Assembly: GCA_003342895.1 (NCBI GenBank)
Contig: PTFA01000031.1
Location: forward strand, 3,358,603 to 3,422,602
Origin: Casuarius casuarius
Taxonomy: Eukaryota; Chordata; Aves; Casuariiformes; Casuariidae
DNA: 64,000 nt
Direction of reading: 5' to 3'
Shown: positions 1 through 11,849 of the stretch, one piece after another
How the letters are laid out: every line of letters starts with the position of its first letter
Position numbering within the stretch: position 1 is the first letter of the stretch
Translations under genes and position numbers: made by a program
Notes under the pieces: generated by a model
The model's database searches: none
The model's input: the letters and a program-made list of their open reading frames with translations, nothing else
Told to the model about the DNA's origin: nothing

Positions 1-2599
1 TAATTTTGATAATATTGGTATTTTCAGTTTGGAACCAGTTTTAGCAAGACTCCCTTTTTTCCTCTGTGCATTACATTTTACCTAGTTATTTAACTTTAAC
101 ACTAAAGAGGGAGGGAAAGAGTGTTTTGTCTTTCCTGTTGTTCATTTTCTGGATATTTAAAACTACTTTGTTTGGGTTCTGAATTTTCATTTTCCCTTAA
201 AAAAAAAATCTTTAGAGACTTTCCTGTAGGAGTTGCTACAGGAATCCAAAGTATCATTATTAACAACAAGATTACTTCAGAGATCTCTTTTTAAAAGCAG
301 TATGAAAGAATGGAAAAAAGGTATGAATCAGAAGTGAATGAAAAAAAAGGAAAATCACAAAAAAAAATCTTGAGTTGTACATCAGGTAAAAATTCATAAT
401 AGCGTATCTGTTATCCCAGTACCACATACAGAAATACATCTCTGGCATTTTGTTATTTAGTTAAAATATTTTGGCAAGAATTTCTTACACTTAGCAGTAG
501 GCTTTATCCTTACCAAATGTAAAGCAGGAGAGCGCTACTTCATTATCTGAAGAGTGGCAAGAAGCTACACAGCAGCTACAAACTCAGTTATGTTTTATAC
601 TCCAGCAATAACAATTGCAATTTGTGCAGTCTTCCCCATGGATTGCAAGAAATTATTTTATCAGCTTTTTTTTTTCATCCTACATAATCACTTCTTAAAC
701 TAAGCCCTTGATGTAAATGTGACTTTGAGAGTGGGGTTTTGCTTTAGGGAGTTTCCCTCATATATTCAAACACCTGCATTACTAATGTAAGCAATCTCAT
801 CACAGAATTATGTCATATCATATGTTGCATACACAATGAATATAAGTTTTTCCACTGATTTTCAGGAAGAGTGGTTCAGTCATAGCACAAGCTAAAGGTT
901 CCTCTTCATTTGCAGTGCCAGTGGGTTCAGAAAACCCTCAGCATTCAAATAATCCTTATTTTACCTCATGATTTGCACAAGAAAAAGGGATGAGAATTTA
1001 TTCTAACCTTGTACCACATTCCATCATTTTACTTCATGCCTTTTGAAAGAAAGAAGATTTTTTCCCCCTTCGGTAACAGACTTCTAATACAATAAATGAT
1101 AATATGATACATATTACATGTCCGATCTTCTTTTCCACAATACTAATTGCTACAACCTATCACAAACCTGACTGGGGGTGATGGATCTGTTTTCAGATGA
1201 AAAAAAGTGATTAGCAACATAAGTAGCTACCAAATTAAGTCATGCAGGGGGCTGAGGGGTTTCCCTGTAATAGATTGCAAAGACAAGGGGCTGAAACAAT
1301 GAGTGAGAGCAGCTGTGTGTATGCATACCTATGTGCGTGAGGGAGTGTGCATATACCAAGAATCAGAAAGGAACGAAAGCCAAGAGAAAGTGAAAAATGT
1401 AATAACCTGGGAAGGCACACTTGGAAACTAGTCTACATTTGTTCTGGCTACATTGGTGGAAATGATCAAACAGGACTGCAGCAAACACTGCATGATACAC
1501 CTAGCAAGATCAACTCTGACACGGCTGCAAAGATTATTTAGCACAAACCTGTCAAGTATATCGCATTATGCACTAGCCTCATAACTGCTGCCTTACAGAT
1601 AAAGGTATCTTGCACATCTGCAGCGTATTGTGGCAGCCTCTCTCTCTCTGTGTATCTAGGAGCTAGAGACTGCTGGTAACCCTCTTCTGTGATGAGTGGA
1701 CTCAGTGTCTGACAGGTTCCCATCATGGAAGGAGCAAAGGGCCACAGCGCATCAGCTGTGCTACCTAGAAGGGCTCAGAGTTCAAAGATGCCCAACTATC
1801 GTGCATATTTCCAAGCTGCACCTTAGCATTACAGCCCCTTTCTTTCCACTTCATCTCATGTGCCAAACACGTACTGCCATCACCTGTCCTGACATGTGGA
1901 TTCTCACCTGTCTGGGAGTAAGACACTTAAGAAGTCTGGTAGCTACAGGGGTCAGAAAGGCAGCAACTGAATATAAAATAATTTCACAGAATCACAAAAA
2001 AATTTAAATGTAACTCAGTCAAAACTGCTACTGGAACTCTAGGTTTAAAATTTCTCTGTGTCTGTAATATATCAGCTCTGCCTCCATCTGTCATATACTA
2101 GACAAAAGGTTGCATGAAAAAGGTTTAGTTTGTTTTTTTTTTTCTTATTGCCATACACATTTAAGAAATAAAATAACATAAGCATTTGCTCCTTGAGCCT
2201 ATCTGCAAGGTATGGCGGGTATGTCAACTAAACATTGGAGGGATATGCAATACTACCAGCCCCAAAATTAAAAGATAACAATCAGGCCTCTAAGAATCAA
2301 GCAAATAATTACAAATATTGTTTAACTTTTTTCAAATAAACATGATCACTTTCTATCCGTGCAACCCATTTGCCAGGCACTGATTTCCAGTAATCTGTAT
2401 TCAGATCTGGATGGAGTTTAGGTTCAGTTGCTATGGTTCCCTGCTTTATACTCTCCTTCCACTTTCACATTTCCCTCCCATAACCTTTTATGATGGGTTT
2501 ACTGTAAAAGAAACTAAATGTTGGTTTTCTGGAAGCTGAAGAACACACTGTGCTTCCCTCCTCCGCTAAAGCTTGGGCAAGCAGGGCTGTATACGGAAA
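1..2599. other. AT-rich non-coding stretch
   Basis: I see no gene here. Open frames are at most about 100 codons, lie on both strands and have no splice or homology support. Small features are a CT run at 1638-1649 and a T run at about 2133-2143. Several reading frames between 1.2 and 2.0 kb look like chance. Confidence 0.6.
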
Positions 2600-3035
2600 G
2601 GACATGGAAAAACACAGGCTATGGGACCCTTTAGAAACCCCCACACTCTGCAAGCAGTCCCCAAGGTGAGACATGTCGGTCCTGCCGCTCCGGCTCACCT
2701 CACTCGCACTTTGCCCTCAAGGGCCGTTTCTGCAGGCGGCTCTGGCAGTGACAACACCACCTCACCTCAGCACAGAGGAAACCACACACACCTCCCACTT
2801 CTGCCCTTTCAGTGACACCACCACCCCTCCCCTGAGGCATTTTAGAGAGCTGCACACCTCATTCACCTCGACGCTGGCAGAGCTTATTAGGGAAAAGCCA
2901 CAGGCTATGACTAGGGAGTGGCAGATATAAGGTTAGGCCTTCACCACCTGTTTTCCATCGTGCTCACCTCTTCCTGCCTGCCTCAGTGCTGCTATCTCAT
3001 GCGAGAGGGCCCTGTTGTAGGCTTTGCCTCAGAAC

Positions 3036-3045
3036 AAAATGGCGG
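3036..3045 (+). promoter_or_regulatory. YY1-type box (AAAATGGCGG)
   Basis: The motif matches the ATGGCGG core bound by YY1, which in vertebrate promoters often lies just downstream of the start site and can include the initiator ATG. Here the ATG at 3039 opens a frame of only seven residues (MAEPRSL) that ends in a TGA overlapping the next ATG at 3059. It sits inside the CpG-enriched patch, which raises the chance that it is functional. Confidence 0.4.
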
Positions 3046-3058
3046 AACCACGGAGTTT

Positions 3059-3125
3059 ATGAGGATCTGCGGGGGCCTTCGCGTTAAGGGTTGTGGCTTG
3101 GCCTGCTCCATTTGTTATTCCAGAG
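3059..3125 (+). other. Candidate first coding exon part (speculative)
   Basis: From the ATG at 3059 the frame stays open for 22 codons and one extra base up to the splice-donor-like AG|GTAATA at 3125/3126. The peptide is short and cysteine-rich (MRICGGLRVKG...), and I do not recognise it. The exon would end in phase 1, the phase needed to join frame 3 of the candidate exon at 13969-14049. The evidence is only composition, one donor site and phase agreement, so a non-coding first exon or no exon at all remain possible. Confidence 0.15.
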
Positions 3126-3189
3126 GTAATACAGACTTTTTAATCGGAGTTTGCAACGCTTAATATTTTCCAGTACTTCTAAACAAGGT

Positions 3190-6100
3190 ATGAATATTTC
3201 TAATCTCTTTAAAAAAACCAAAATTGATGGGGAAGACAGGACCAAAGAGCTGTGGGGTTTTTTGTCCTCTGTAGCCTATTACATTTCCCTCAGACATATG
3301 CAACTGCACACACAGGTGTGCCTTTCTCCATTGTGAATTGCCAACAAGCTGTTAAAGCACCACAATATCTGTGTGTGAGGCAGTGTGTGAGATATAAAGA
3401 GTTTTGCTGTGTGCCTCTATTTTTTGCAGCATTTCGTAGAAGTGATCTAGCAGAAGGCAGGATTCAGATGGCTTTGCTTCTCTTGTAACACTTGATAAAA
3501 AATGAGAAGCTGTTTGTTAGGTGTTTTTCCTTTGATTTGTGTACATCAAGTAGTTTATGCTTCATGTGAGACTGACTGGAACAACACTGGAATTTATTCC
3601 TGGCTCCAGCACATCATCATACAACTTACTTTCCTCTCTACTCTGACTTGTAGTTTTGTAAAGGTCATTAAACTCCTGCTTACGTGACACCTCAGCACGT
3701 GCCCCATTTATAACCTTTCAAGTCAAGGTGTCCTATTCATATTTGGAGAACAGGCAGACAAGATCGTGCTTTCAGCAGAATGTTCTCAGAATGTCTCAAA
3801 ATACTGTCTTATAGCACCTAAATTTTATAAGGATGCAGTGATTCATTTAGGTGTATTTCTTCATATTCTATAACAAAAGCGTGTTTTTCTTTTTTTAGTA
3901 CTTCTGTGTACTGCACTGTAGTTGTGTATTCTGTTACGGAAATCTTGCCACTCATTAGCAGCTGGTGAATTGATTTATATGAAGCAAAAGGAAACCTCTG
4001 GTCATGATTTGGAATGAACCTGCATCTTTTCGTAGTTACTCAATTTAGTCCAACTTTTTTCAGTTTCGGTTTATATGCCTGTTAGTGTCTAAAACTTCCT
4101 CCATCATCCCAGGGCAAGAATCAGAAATTCCAAGAAGTATGTGTGTGAACTCCCAATATCACTCAGGGTTGTGGGAATTTAGCCACTAGCTTTAAAGAGC
4201 AGAAAAATATACATAACGATGCATATTTCCTGTAAGAGTTCTTACAGACCTATGGGAAGCAGAGAGATCTGCTGATGTTTAAATGAATACTGACACAACT
4301 ATTTGCCCATTGCTACCATGGTGGAATATGCTTATTGAACTTATTGTGAAAGGTGAGCAGAGAATTGCATCCTTTGTACAAAATGTCAAAAGTTATCCAC
4401 CAAGCCTAGCAGGGAATAATACTCTCATCCCTGCTATGGAATTCTGTTTGTTATAAAATCTATAAAAGAAATAGTAAGAGATAATATACCTGATTCTTTA
4501 CCTGTTGCTCCGCTTCTTTACCATAGAAATCAAGGGATAATATAAAACTAACAGGATAACATAAAAGCAAGAATGTAATGGTAGAGTGATGCTGCAGTCT
4601 GTGCTTACTGTAGTTTAGGATACACCCTACACATCTTTGGGAAGATTTATGGCAGAATAGTACTTTTTTTCATCTTACCAATAGTATTACAGCAAATGGT
4701 AAATTTTTCTGCCTTTGTGCTTATTATCAGGCATAGCAATGGAGCGTATTTGTGGCTATTTCCATTTTAACCTCAGTTATGTGAGCCTGGGTGCACTTCC
4801 TGAATGTTGCTTTCCAAACTTCCTTAACAAAATTATCATTACATCTGCACTCCTGTTTTCTTAAGCCAATGTTAATATACATGTAGATATGTATATGTAT
4901 CTATCACAACTGTATTTTATTCGTGGGAGGAAGGATATTGCAGCTGCCACTTGTTTCCAGCTAAGAAAGTGAAGGAAGCAGGAGAAAAATGAAGTTAAAT
5001 TGACCATGAATGTGCATGCTTACCTACCCATCTTCCTTAATAAAACTTTCTTCGTAAGTGCAATTTCTTCTAAGACAACTTATCACCAGATGAGCACTTC
5101 AGACATTTTTGCTCATACTGTCTACAAAGATTTCTCAAAACATCGAATCTTATCAACACAATATACTGTAATGACATTCTCTCAATAAGAATTTTTTTTA
5201 TGAAGCTATAGTTTCTTTTTTTATAGGTTTTAAAGCAACTTTTACCTGTAAAAGGCAAAGTCTCACGTCCAGTGTATCTCAACACTGAACTAAGACTCTC
5301 TATAATGCTGTGTTTTAATTGAGCTTATGGTTACAAATCAGTCCCTACTAATATATGGCTATATCACAATATAGAATAAACCACTCTTGCCATCTGCAGC
5401 AACTGGCATAAATGTTGTTAGCTAGTATGTGGAACTGCATCGCTCATCTTGCGGCAATTTCTCTGTTCCAGAATTAAGACATCTGAATAAAGCAGCCTTC
5501 AAATTGCATTATTTGTATTTTTTTTTGTAATTATTTGTAGTATAGTGCCTTCTGATACTTTAGAATAAGAGATGTTTGTTCTCTAGGAATATTTATATAA
5601 ACTGTCTGATTTTATGAAGTTCAGTGTTCGTTAATTAGTGCTATATTGCAATACCTAAAAAGTTATGTATGACATATGTCAAAAATGGGAAATTTAATTT
5701 AGTGGTTTAATAATAAACATTCAAACTAAAGTGGGCTATAGCTAGTAGGCACTGCAAAGCTGTCCAGAATTATATAAAGTAGATATACAAATAAAATTTT
5801 ATTCATTTCTTGTACAAAGATACTAATACATCTTGAACTCCAAAGGAAATAGCTAATCTTGTATGTCTAAGTATCAATGCTTCCTTTTTGCACTACCCAC
5901 AATAAGGTGTTTGGCCTCTTTATGCCTCATGTTGTTTTAGTACTGTGAAATAGGTCATAATATCTTTTGATTTCCTTGTTCTTGGCATTCAACATAGATA
6001 ACTTGGATCACAAAGAGTTTAAAGATTGACCTTTGAAAGAGGTTGTGACACTTAATGCGTTGACTGGATTTTAGCCAATCTGATGCTGCTGCCTAGATCA

Positions 6101-8330
6101 GCAGCATCAGGGTTTATATGGACATGGACAAAGTTATATGCTACAGCCTTTTGGGGCATCTCGGTCATAATCTCTTGCTAGCAGATTTTCAGCAATACAG
6201 AGCTGCCTTTGATAACAGTCTTCTGAGCTTTATCTGTCACTTGTTTTATGATTTCAGTGTCCATCAACATGAAGTGACCCTCAGCCTCCCTAGTATACAG
6301 CATTCCCACCTCTAGGGTACAAGATGATTTTCCTTCAGAGGAAACAAGGCATGGGTCAAATCCAAATTTGAAACACCAGACTTCAGCAACTCAGTTGCAG
6401 GTATGTTTCATGAGCACTTTATTTCATGCTGTGTTAAAGAGTAAAACTTTCACCCTCGTGTAGCTATTTGCAATGAAACAAGATTTTCTTCACTAATTTC
6501 AAATGCAAGCTAGACAACAGAGAAATATTTTATGAAAAAATAGTTACCACTGTTTAATGATTTATATCGTCAAAGCTTAGAGAAGATGGTATGTAGCCAG
6601 TTAGCATGTAGAATAAGGCTAATATTGCTACATATCATTTTAAACAGTGTTTGCCTACACAAGGAAATTAAAAAAAATAGTCAGAATGCATGGGAGATTT
6701 GGACTGAAAGTGCATTAGTCAATTTTCTCTTTGGAAATGAAAACAAACTTAATCAAATTAAGGTTACTCTGAATAAATAGTCCATGTACTGTAATAGTTC
6801 AATTTAAATAATTTACTCTGAAGGGTATTTAGAATTCCTTTCAGAACCCACCTTTTACTTCCCATAACAATCAGTGCGCTTTTAATAGCCATTTGTGGCT
6901 TAGTGATGGCTTTCAATTTCTTATTTATTATACAAATGACAGTGTGGAATTCTTAAGTGGTCTTTATTGAGTTCTAAAATTAACATTGAGAATTAAAATG
7001 TCCACGAAGTAATGTGCCTTTGCTTAAAATGCATGTGGTCTTGTGAGAGAGAGGAGGAATTAAAAACTTTTAAAAATACATATATATATTTTTAATTGAA
7101 GTCCTCATATTCTTCCAGATGCTTTTCTTTACCTCTTTCTCAGATGGGAGTCAGGCTGTGCTACTTTAGTTTTTTCCATCAGTTCCTACAAGAATGACAT
7201 TCTAGGTTAAAATATTGCATAAACGTGTACATTTGAATTCTGCAGTTAAAACATGGTTATTTTTTCCCTGATAATTTGTCTGCTTGATTAGAATCCAGCT
7301 CGAACATTCATAGTATTATTCAATGAGCAGAGCAAACAGGAGTTAGAGTAATGAATCTCTTCCCTCAATAAAGATGTGATTCTGGACGGACAGAGAGACA
7401 AAAGGACTTTTCTGTTATAATATAATACAACTTTTATCCTTTCTTGACCAAAGTCATGATTTCAAAGGTGGAATTTCAAATCTCACTTGTTTAAAAGCAC
7501 ACAATATTTTCAGCCCTTATAGTTTATTAAATGGTAATTAAAACAAATTGAGCCTACAACTAAGACCAAAAAAACTAATGCCTAAAATTAAAAAATTTAG
7601 GGATCTCAGTGAGTCGGTTAGGACAGCTGAATATATCAGTATTAGCTTGGAAAGTTGAGCTAAATTACTGCTGCAGAATGCAAGTATGAGTTGAAAAGAA
7701 CCTCACATTTCAAGGTTGGACCAGTTTATTATCATTATTCACTCTGTCCCTTCCAACATAAGCAATAATTTGGGGTAGAACAATCTCTTAAAATCTCCTT
7801 GAAGGAAGGCTGAAGCCCCTACATTTCCCCCTCCCCCACTTCCTCAAACAAACATCATATTTCACTCTATTTCTAGGAATAGCCTAAAGTTAAGAAAGTA
7901 CTCTTCTTCTGTTACTTAACAACCATTGCTGAGCTTCTCAGCTTTTGATATATTTCCCTTGTTAAATTACTTTTATTAATCTTACAACCAGAATACTGTG
8001 AAGAATATCAGTAACAGAAATTCTCACCTTACAGAAGACTTTCCAACACCTTTCTGAATTGCTAAAGCATTTCATCACTTAGAGAAAGCACCTGGAGTCT
8101 GCCCATTTTTGGCTTATAGAATAAGGGCAGTAAGCACCCAAAAGGCAAACTAATACTGTAAATTGTTGTATTCTGAGGACATTGAAACAAATTTGTTTTC
8201 ATGTACTTCATATTTTTCCTGAATACATTAGAATTACAATGAGTTACTTAAACTGTCATTGATTATTGAATCAGATAGCATACTGCTTCCAATAATCATT
8301 TTAATACTATTTGGTTATTTTTTCTTTATG
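3190..8330. other. AT-rich non-coding stretch
   Basis: I see no supported gene. The stretch holds scattered short ORFs, AT-rich inverted repeats near 4874-4900 and a TA-rich run near 7077-7090. Apart from the hairpin at 6080-6110, nothing here stands out from background. Confidence 0.6.
6080..6110. repeat. Perfect 12-bp inverted repeat (GC-rich hairpin)
   Basis: The arms CTGATGCTGCTG (6080-6091) and CAGCAGCATCAG (6099-6110) are exact reverse complements around a 7-base loop. This is unusually long and GC-rich for the surrounding AT-rich DNA. The flanks do not extend the pairing well, so the stem is too short for a typical microRNA precursor. It may be a slipped CAGCAG-type repeat or a structured element in a transcript. 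Confidence 0.7.
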
Positions 8331-8340
8331 GTACCTTTAG

Positions 8341-8475
8341 TTAAAATGTCACGGTTGGACAGTTTTTCACAAAAATCATGATGTCAGATTTTTTCCTGGG
8401 GACCAGATTGCTAAAACTTTTCCCGGGGGGGGGACAGGGAAGTTTCTGATCTAAAAATCTCCATCACTTATACAG
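8341..8475 (+). other. Weak exon-like interval with strong donor
   Basis: A near-consensus donor CAG|GTAAGTA lies at 8475/8476, and a pyrimidine-rich CTTTAG lies upstream at about 8340. The interval between them contains a run of nine G and is not clearly open in a useful frame. A non-coding exon is possible, but isolated splice consensus matches are expected by chance over 64 kb. Confidence 0.1.
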
Positions 8476-9333
8476 GTAAGTATCTTTAAGTTTATTTCTT
8501 TGTCAACAGTTTCCTGTAAGAGAAAACGTGCTTCTTAAGATTGGCGTATATCAGACTGCAATATGAAGTATTATGTTTTTTCTTCATAGTGTTTTCAAAT
8601 ACAACTGTTTAACAAACAGACAATTTCTGTGGGCAGAATGATAGTGGTTAAAGGTATTACTCCCCCTCAACTGAGCCACAAAATAACTTTGAAGTGAAGT
8701 GGACGAGAAACACTCAAATGATTTCAGTTTTGCATACAGCAACTTCCAGAAAAGAAGAGGTAATTGATACCTGGAGAAGCCACTTCTTAATTCATTGAAG
8801 CTACATGCATAATTATTCATCTGCCTACACTCAGAGTAATACACTAGGGAGAATCTTCCCCCAAAACAACCTGTTGCCTGTTTTTTCAAAAATGTTATCT
8901 CATTGTCTTAGCTCAAATATATGCTTTTCATATCTCTTAGGTTACATTTTTTTCCATTGATGGAAATAAAGTAGAACACAAGGGAACAGTCATGCTATTT
9001 TGTTTTTACATGACATCCTTTGGCATGAATCCAAAACAAAATAATATGTAGAGAATTACAAAGTGTGTATCAATAAAGAATGGAAGAGTCAGGCTTTTCC
9101 TCGATTTTTATAGAAGAGGGAAGATAAAGCAGTAGCTTTATCCATTAACATTTTTCCAGTGTGTGAAGGCTGAAATTTCAGTAGCTCACCATTGCCCAAC
9201 ATAAATTCCTAAGGTAGATTGAGTCCCAATTCAAAAATATTTGACCAAAACTGTGTAGTATAGTTTGACCTTGTTACATCTCTTTTTTTTTCCCTATTTG
9301 AATTTTCTTTCTGTTCTTTTTTTTCTTTTTCAG

Positions 9334-9438
9334 AGCAGATGCCTTATCTTAAACGAGCCAGATGATCAGATTTTTTTCCTCCCTATTTCGAACCTCCCAG
9401 AGCACCACGATATCACCTTTAACCTAGAACAAAAGTAA
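9334..9438 (+). other. Candidate exon behind a strong splice acceptor
   Basis: A long pyrimidine tract (9301-9330) ends in CAG at 9331-9333, one of the strongest acceptor-like sites in the window. From 9334 frame 1 is open for 34 codons and ends at TAA (9436-9438). The peptide starts SRCLILNEPDDQ and is not recognised. The interval is somewhat richer in GC than its flanks. It could be a terminal exon of a long non-coding or coding transcript. No good poly(A) context or homology backs it, and a 35-codon open run is common by chance. Confidence 0.18.
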
Positions 9439-9439
9439 A

Positions 9440-10929
9440 AGACTATGCATGCATAATGGTTTACGTGTTGGTGCTTAGAATGCTGTGTCTCCAGCTATCC
9501 TATAAAATTTTATTAAGCATACTGGGTGACGAAGTTGAATGGCCACTGTGGGATGAACACCTTATGTTTCAGCCATGTTCTGGAACTGTTCAGTTTAATT
9601 TGGAGGTGGCATCTCAGGATGTCATTTAATCTCAGTGAGTATTTCCAAACTGAATTGTTTAAAAAAAGATGAAGGACCATACCACATGAGAATTGTTGGA
9701 ATTGCTGCCGTCTGGTAAGCCTGCAAAGTGAACAAAACTTCTTACAGAGGGGAGAGGAAAACAGTAGCCATCACTTATGAAATATACACTACAGAGAAGA
9801 AAATAAAAGGTTGGACAAACGTTATGCAGATAAAACTAAAATAGGGGCATACACAATGCTTCATTTAATATTATTTTCTCCTTTAATAGAATAATTTGAC
9901 TAGATGTATAGTTATAAACCATCAATAAAAAATCTATTGTGCAATGCATCAAGATCTTACTGCCTTCCAAGCTGTCGATGTTCTGAAAATACTCTTTTTC
10001 AACTTAATGTAATTTCAAATGTATATATTGATTTCACATTTCTCTGTTAGAGTATTATTTTGATTAGAAGTGTTCCAAAAAGGGGGGTTGGGATTAGTGT
10101 GTATGTGTATATATATGTGTGTGTGTACGTGTGTGTATTTGAAAATTCACATTTGTTGGAAATACAATATTTAGTTCAATAATAAATTATTATACAGGAA
10201 ATAGACTCTCAAATTATTGATTATTGAGAATTCAGAGTTGTTTTAAACAGCTTAAATCTTCAAAAAACTCATCAGATTTTACATAGGGTTTATTCAACAA
10301 GCCTTATATGCAAAAAGCCACTTTATTTATGCTATTGAGTAAGCACTTGAGCTTTCTCTCCAAAGAATTTAAAAAAATGTTTACCTCAGTGAGAATTCAA
10401 AAGATTTTTAAGACAGCTAGATTTGAGAATTTCTTTCTTATCAGACAATGGCATGGAGAGAAGGGTTAGCTGTCTGTGTAGATAGGAGCCTGGTAGTATC
10501 ATTCTGTGAATTCAGTCCTTGGTATCATGAGGGGACACCCAGATTCTTGTTTCTTTAACGTTTCTTGGCCCCAACATACAAATTTTATTTTCTTCATAAA
10601 ACTTACCTTCTACATCTAGTTTGGTCACACAGCAACTGGCTCTTCTGATATCATTTTATCCGATAATTGCTTAACCTTTAGAAAAATCAGTGATCTGCAG
10701 GAGTGACTTGTTGCTCAGTGATGCTCCATACCAACATGAGTGAGAAAGAATGACCTTGTACAAAATGCAATGCGTTTCATGATAACGTAAGCAAACCTTG
10801 CTCATATCTAAAACTGTAGTCCAAATTATTTTACAAAAACACTGAAATATACATGAAATAGATTAAAACACGTTAAGCATACTAAAGTAGCTGTAGTTTG
10901 ATTTGTCTCAAGAGATCATATGTCACTGG
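9440..10929. other. Non-coding stretch with a TG microsatellite
   Basis: I see no gene. Apart from the TG/TA microsatellite at 10097-10138 it is ordinary AT-rich sequence. The small patch at 9480-9640 is somewhat GC-richer but carries no recognisable element. Confidence 0.55.
10097..10138. repeat. (TG)n/(TA)n microsatellite
   Basis: This is an interrupted run of alternating purine-pyrimidine dinucleotides, mostly TG with a central TATATATA and one CG interruption. It is likely length-polymorphic and can adopt Z-DNA. Confidence 0.85.
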
Positions 10930-10934
10930 GCTTA
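10930..10934. repeat. Left target-site duplication (GCTTA)
   Basis: This five-base sequence directly precedes the TGT end of the LTR at 10935 and is repeated exactly at 11850-11854, directly after the ACA end. Such a duplication is the footprint of retroviral integrase. Confidence 0.7.
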
Positions 10935-11027
10935 TGTCCCGATCCGATATCGGGAAGGTTTCGTTTCGATCCCAAGGACGAGATTAAGACGCTAAAACTG
11001 GTCAAATATCGTACAACCTTTTAACTT

Positions 11028-11597
11028 NNNNNNNNNNNNNNNNNNNNNNNNNNNNNNNNNNNNNNNNNNNNNNNNNNNNNNNNNNNNNNNNNNNNNNNNN
11101 NNNNNNNNNNNNNNNNNNNNNNNNNNNNNNNNNNNNNNNNNNNNNNNNNNNNNNNNNNNNNNNNNNNNNNNNNNNNNNNNNNNNNNNNNNNNNNNNNNNN
11201 NNNNNNNNNNNNNNNNNNNNNNNNNNNNNNNNNNNNNNNNNNNNNNNNNNNNNNNNNNNNNNNNNNNNNNNNNNNNNNNNNNNNNNNNNNNNNNNNNNNN
11301 NNNNNNNNNNNNNNNNNNNNNNNNNNNNNNNNNNNNNNNNNNNNNNNNNNNNNNNNNNNNNNNNNNNNNNNNNNNNNNNNNNNNNNNNNNNNNNNNNNNN
11401 NNNNNNNNNNNNNNNNNNNNNNNNNNNNNNNNNNNNNNNNNNNNNNNNNNNNNNNNNNNNNNNNNNNNNNNNNNNNNNNNNNNNNNNNNNNNNNNNNNNN
11501 NNNNNNNNNNNNNNNNNNNNNNNNNNNNNNNNNNNNNNNNNNNNNNNNNNNNNNNNNNNNNNNNNNNNNNNNNNNNNNNNNNNNNNNNNNNNNNNNN
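11028..11597. other. Assembly gap (570 N)
   Basis: An unresolved run of N lies entirely inside the LTR element. The size may be an estimate. Young repeats commonly break assemblies, and here the gap coincides with the element rather than with unique sequence. Confidence 0.98.
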
Positions 11598-11598
11598 G

Positions 11599-11605
11599 TT
11601 TTATA
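11599..11605 (-). promoter_or_regulatory. TATA box of the LTR (TATAAAA, minus strand)
   Basis: Read on the minus strand, CTTCTATAAAAC follows about 245 bases of GC-rich sequence that starts at the LTR end. This is the usual spacing of a retroviral U3 promoter. The start site would fall inside the gap, so the call depends on the orientation being right. Confidence 0.45.
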
Positions 11606-11849
11606 GAAGTTGTGCTAAAAACGGACAATAATTTACAGTCCAGATCCCAAAGTCTCTGCCCGATTGTGGTCTCGTTCAGTGCAGGCTCGGTGTGTCCTGG
11701 GTGGTCGCAGGGAGACCATCTCGGGGGTCGCAGCAGCCCAGTCCTGTTTCCGCCAGGGACAGATGGCTTGTTCGGGGTTATGGCCTGCCTGCACCCCATG
11801 CACCAAGAAATGTTTAAGGCAAAAAATTCACATTCATCTGTTCGCCACA

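Larger units (their letters stand above)
2600..3130 (+). promoter_or_regulatory. Candidate promoter / small CpG-enriched regulatory patch
   Basis: This is the most GC-rich stretch of the first 10 kb. I count about 15 CpGs between 2660 and 3090, whereas the surrounding DNA has long runs with none. The patch holds eight CACCT motifs on the same strand (2696-2969), a TATA-like ATATAAG at about 2924, a YY1-type box at 3036-3045 and a splice-donor-like AG|GTAATA at 3125/3126. Together these suggest a plus-strand transcription start with a short first exon. An enhancer or an old GC-rich repeat is the alternative. No protein family is recognised in the reading frames across it. Confidence 0.4.
10935..11849 (-). 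mobile_element. Endogenous retrovirus LTR (solo LTR or gapped provirus)
   Basis: The element starts TGTCCCGAT and ends TTCGCCACA. These are TG...CA termini forming an imperfect inverted repeat (TGT..CGA), and identical 5-bp GCTTA duplications flank them. It is strikingly CpG-rich: 8 CpGs in the 93 bases left of the gap and 10 in the 252 bases right of it, against a CpG-poor host background. This suggests a fairly recent insertion. On the minus strand a TATAAAA (11605 down to 11599) lies about 245 bases from the TGTGGCGAA end, as expected for a U3 promoter, so I place the transcriptional direction on the minus strand. A 10-bp palindrome CCGATATCGG (10944-10953) lies near the other end. The gap hides the centre, so a solo LTR, or two LTRs around lost internal sequence, cannot be told apart. 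A 5-bp duplication fits several ERV groups. No viral protein is readable. Confidence 0.75.

Noticed and set aside
11002..11799. 265-codon open frame on the minus strand
   Set aside because: About 190 of its codons are the N gap. The readable ends lie inside the LTR, so the frame is an artefact of unknown bases.
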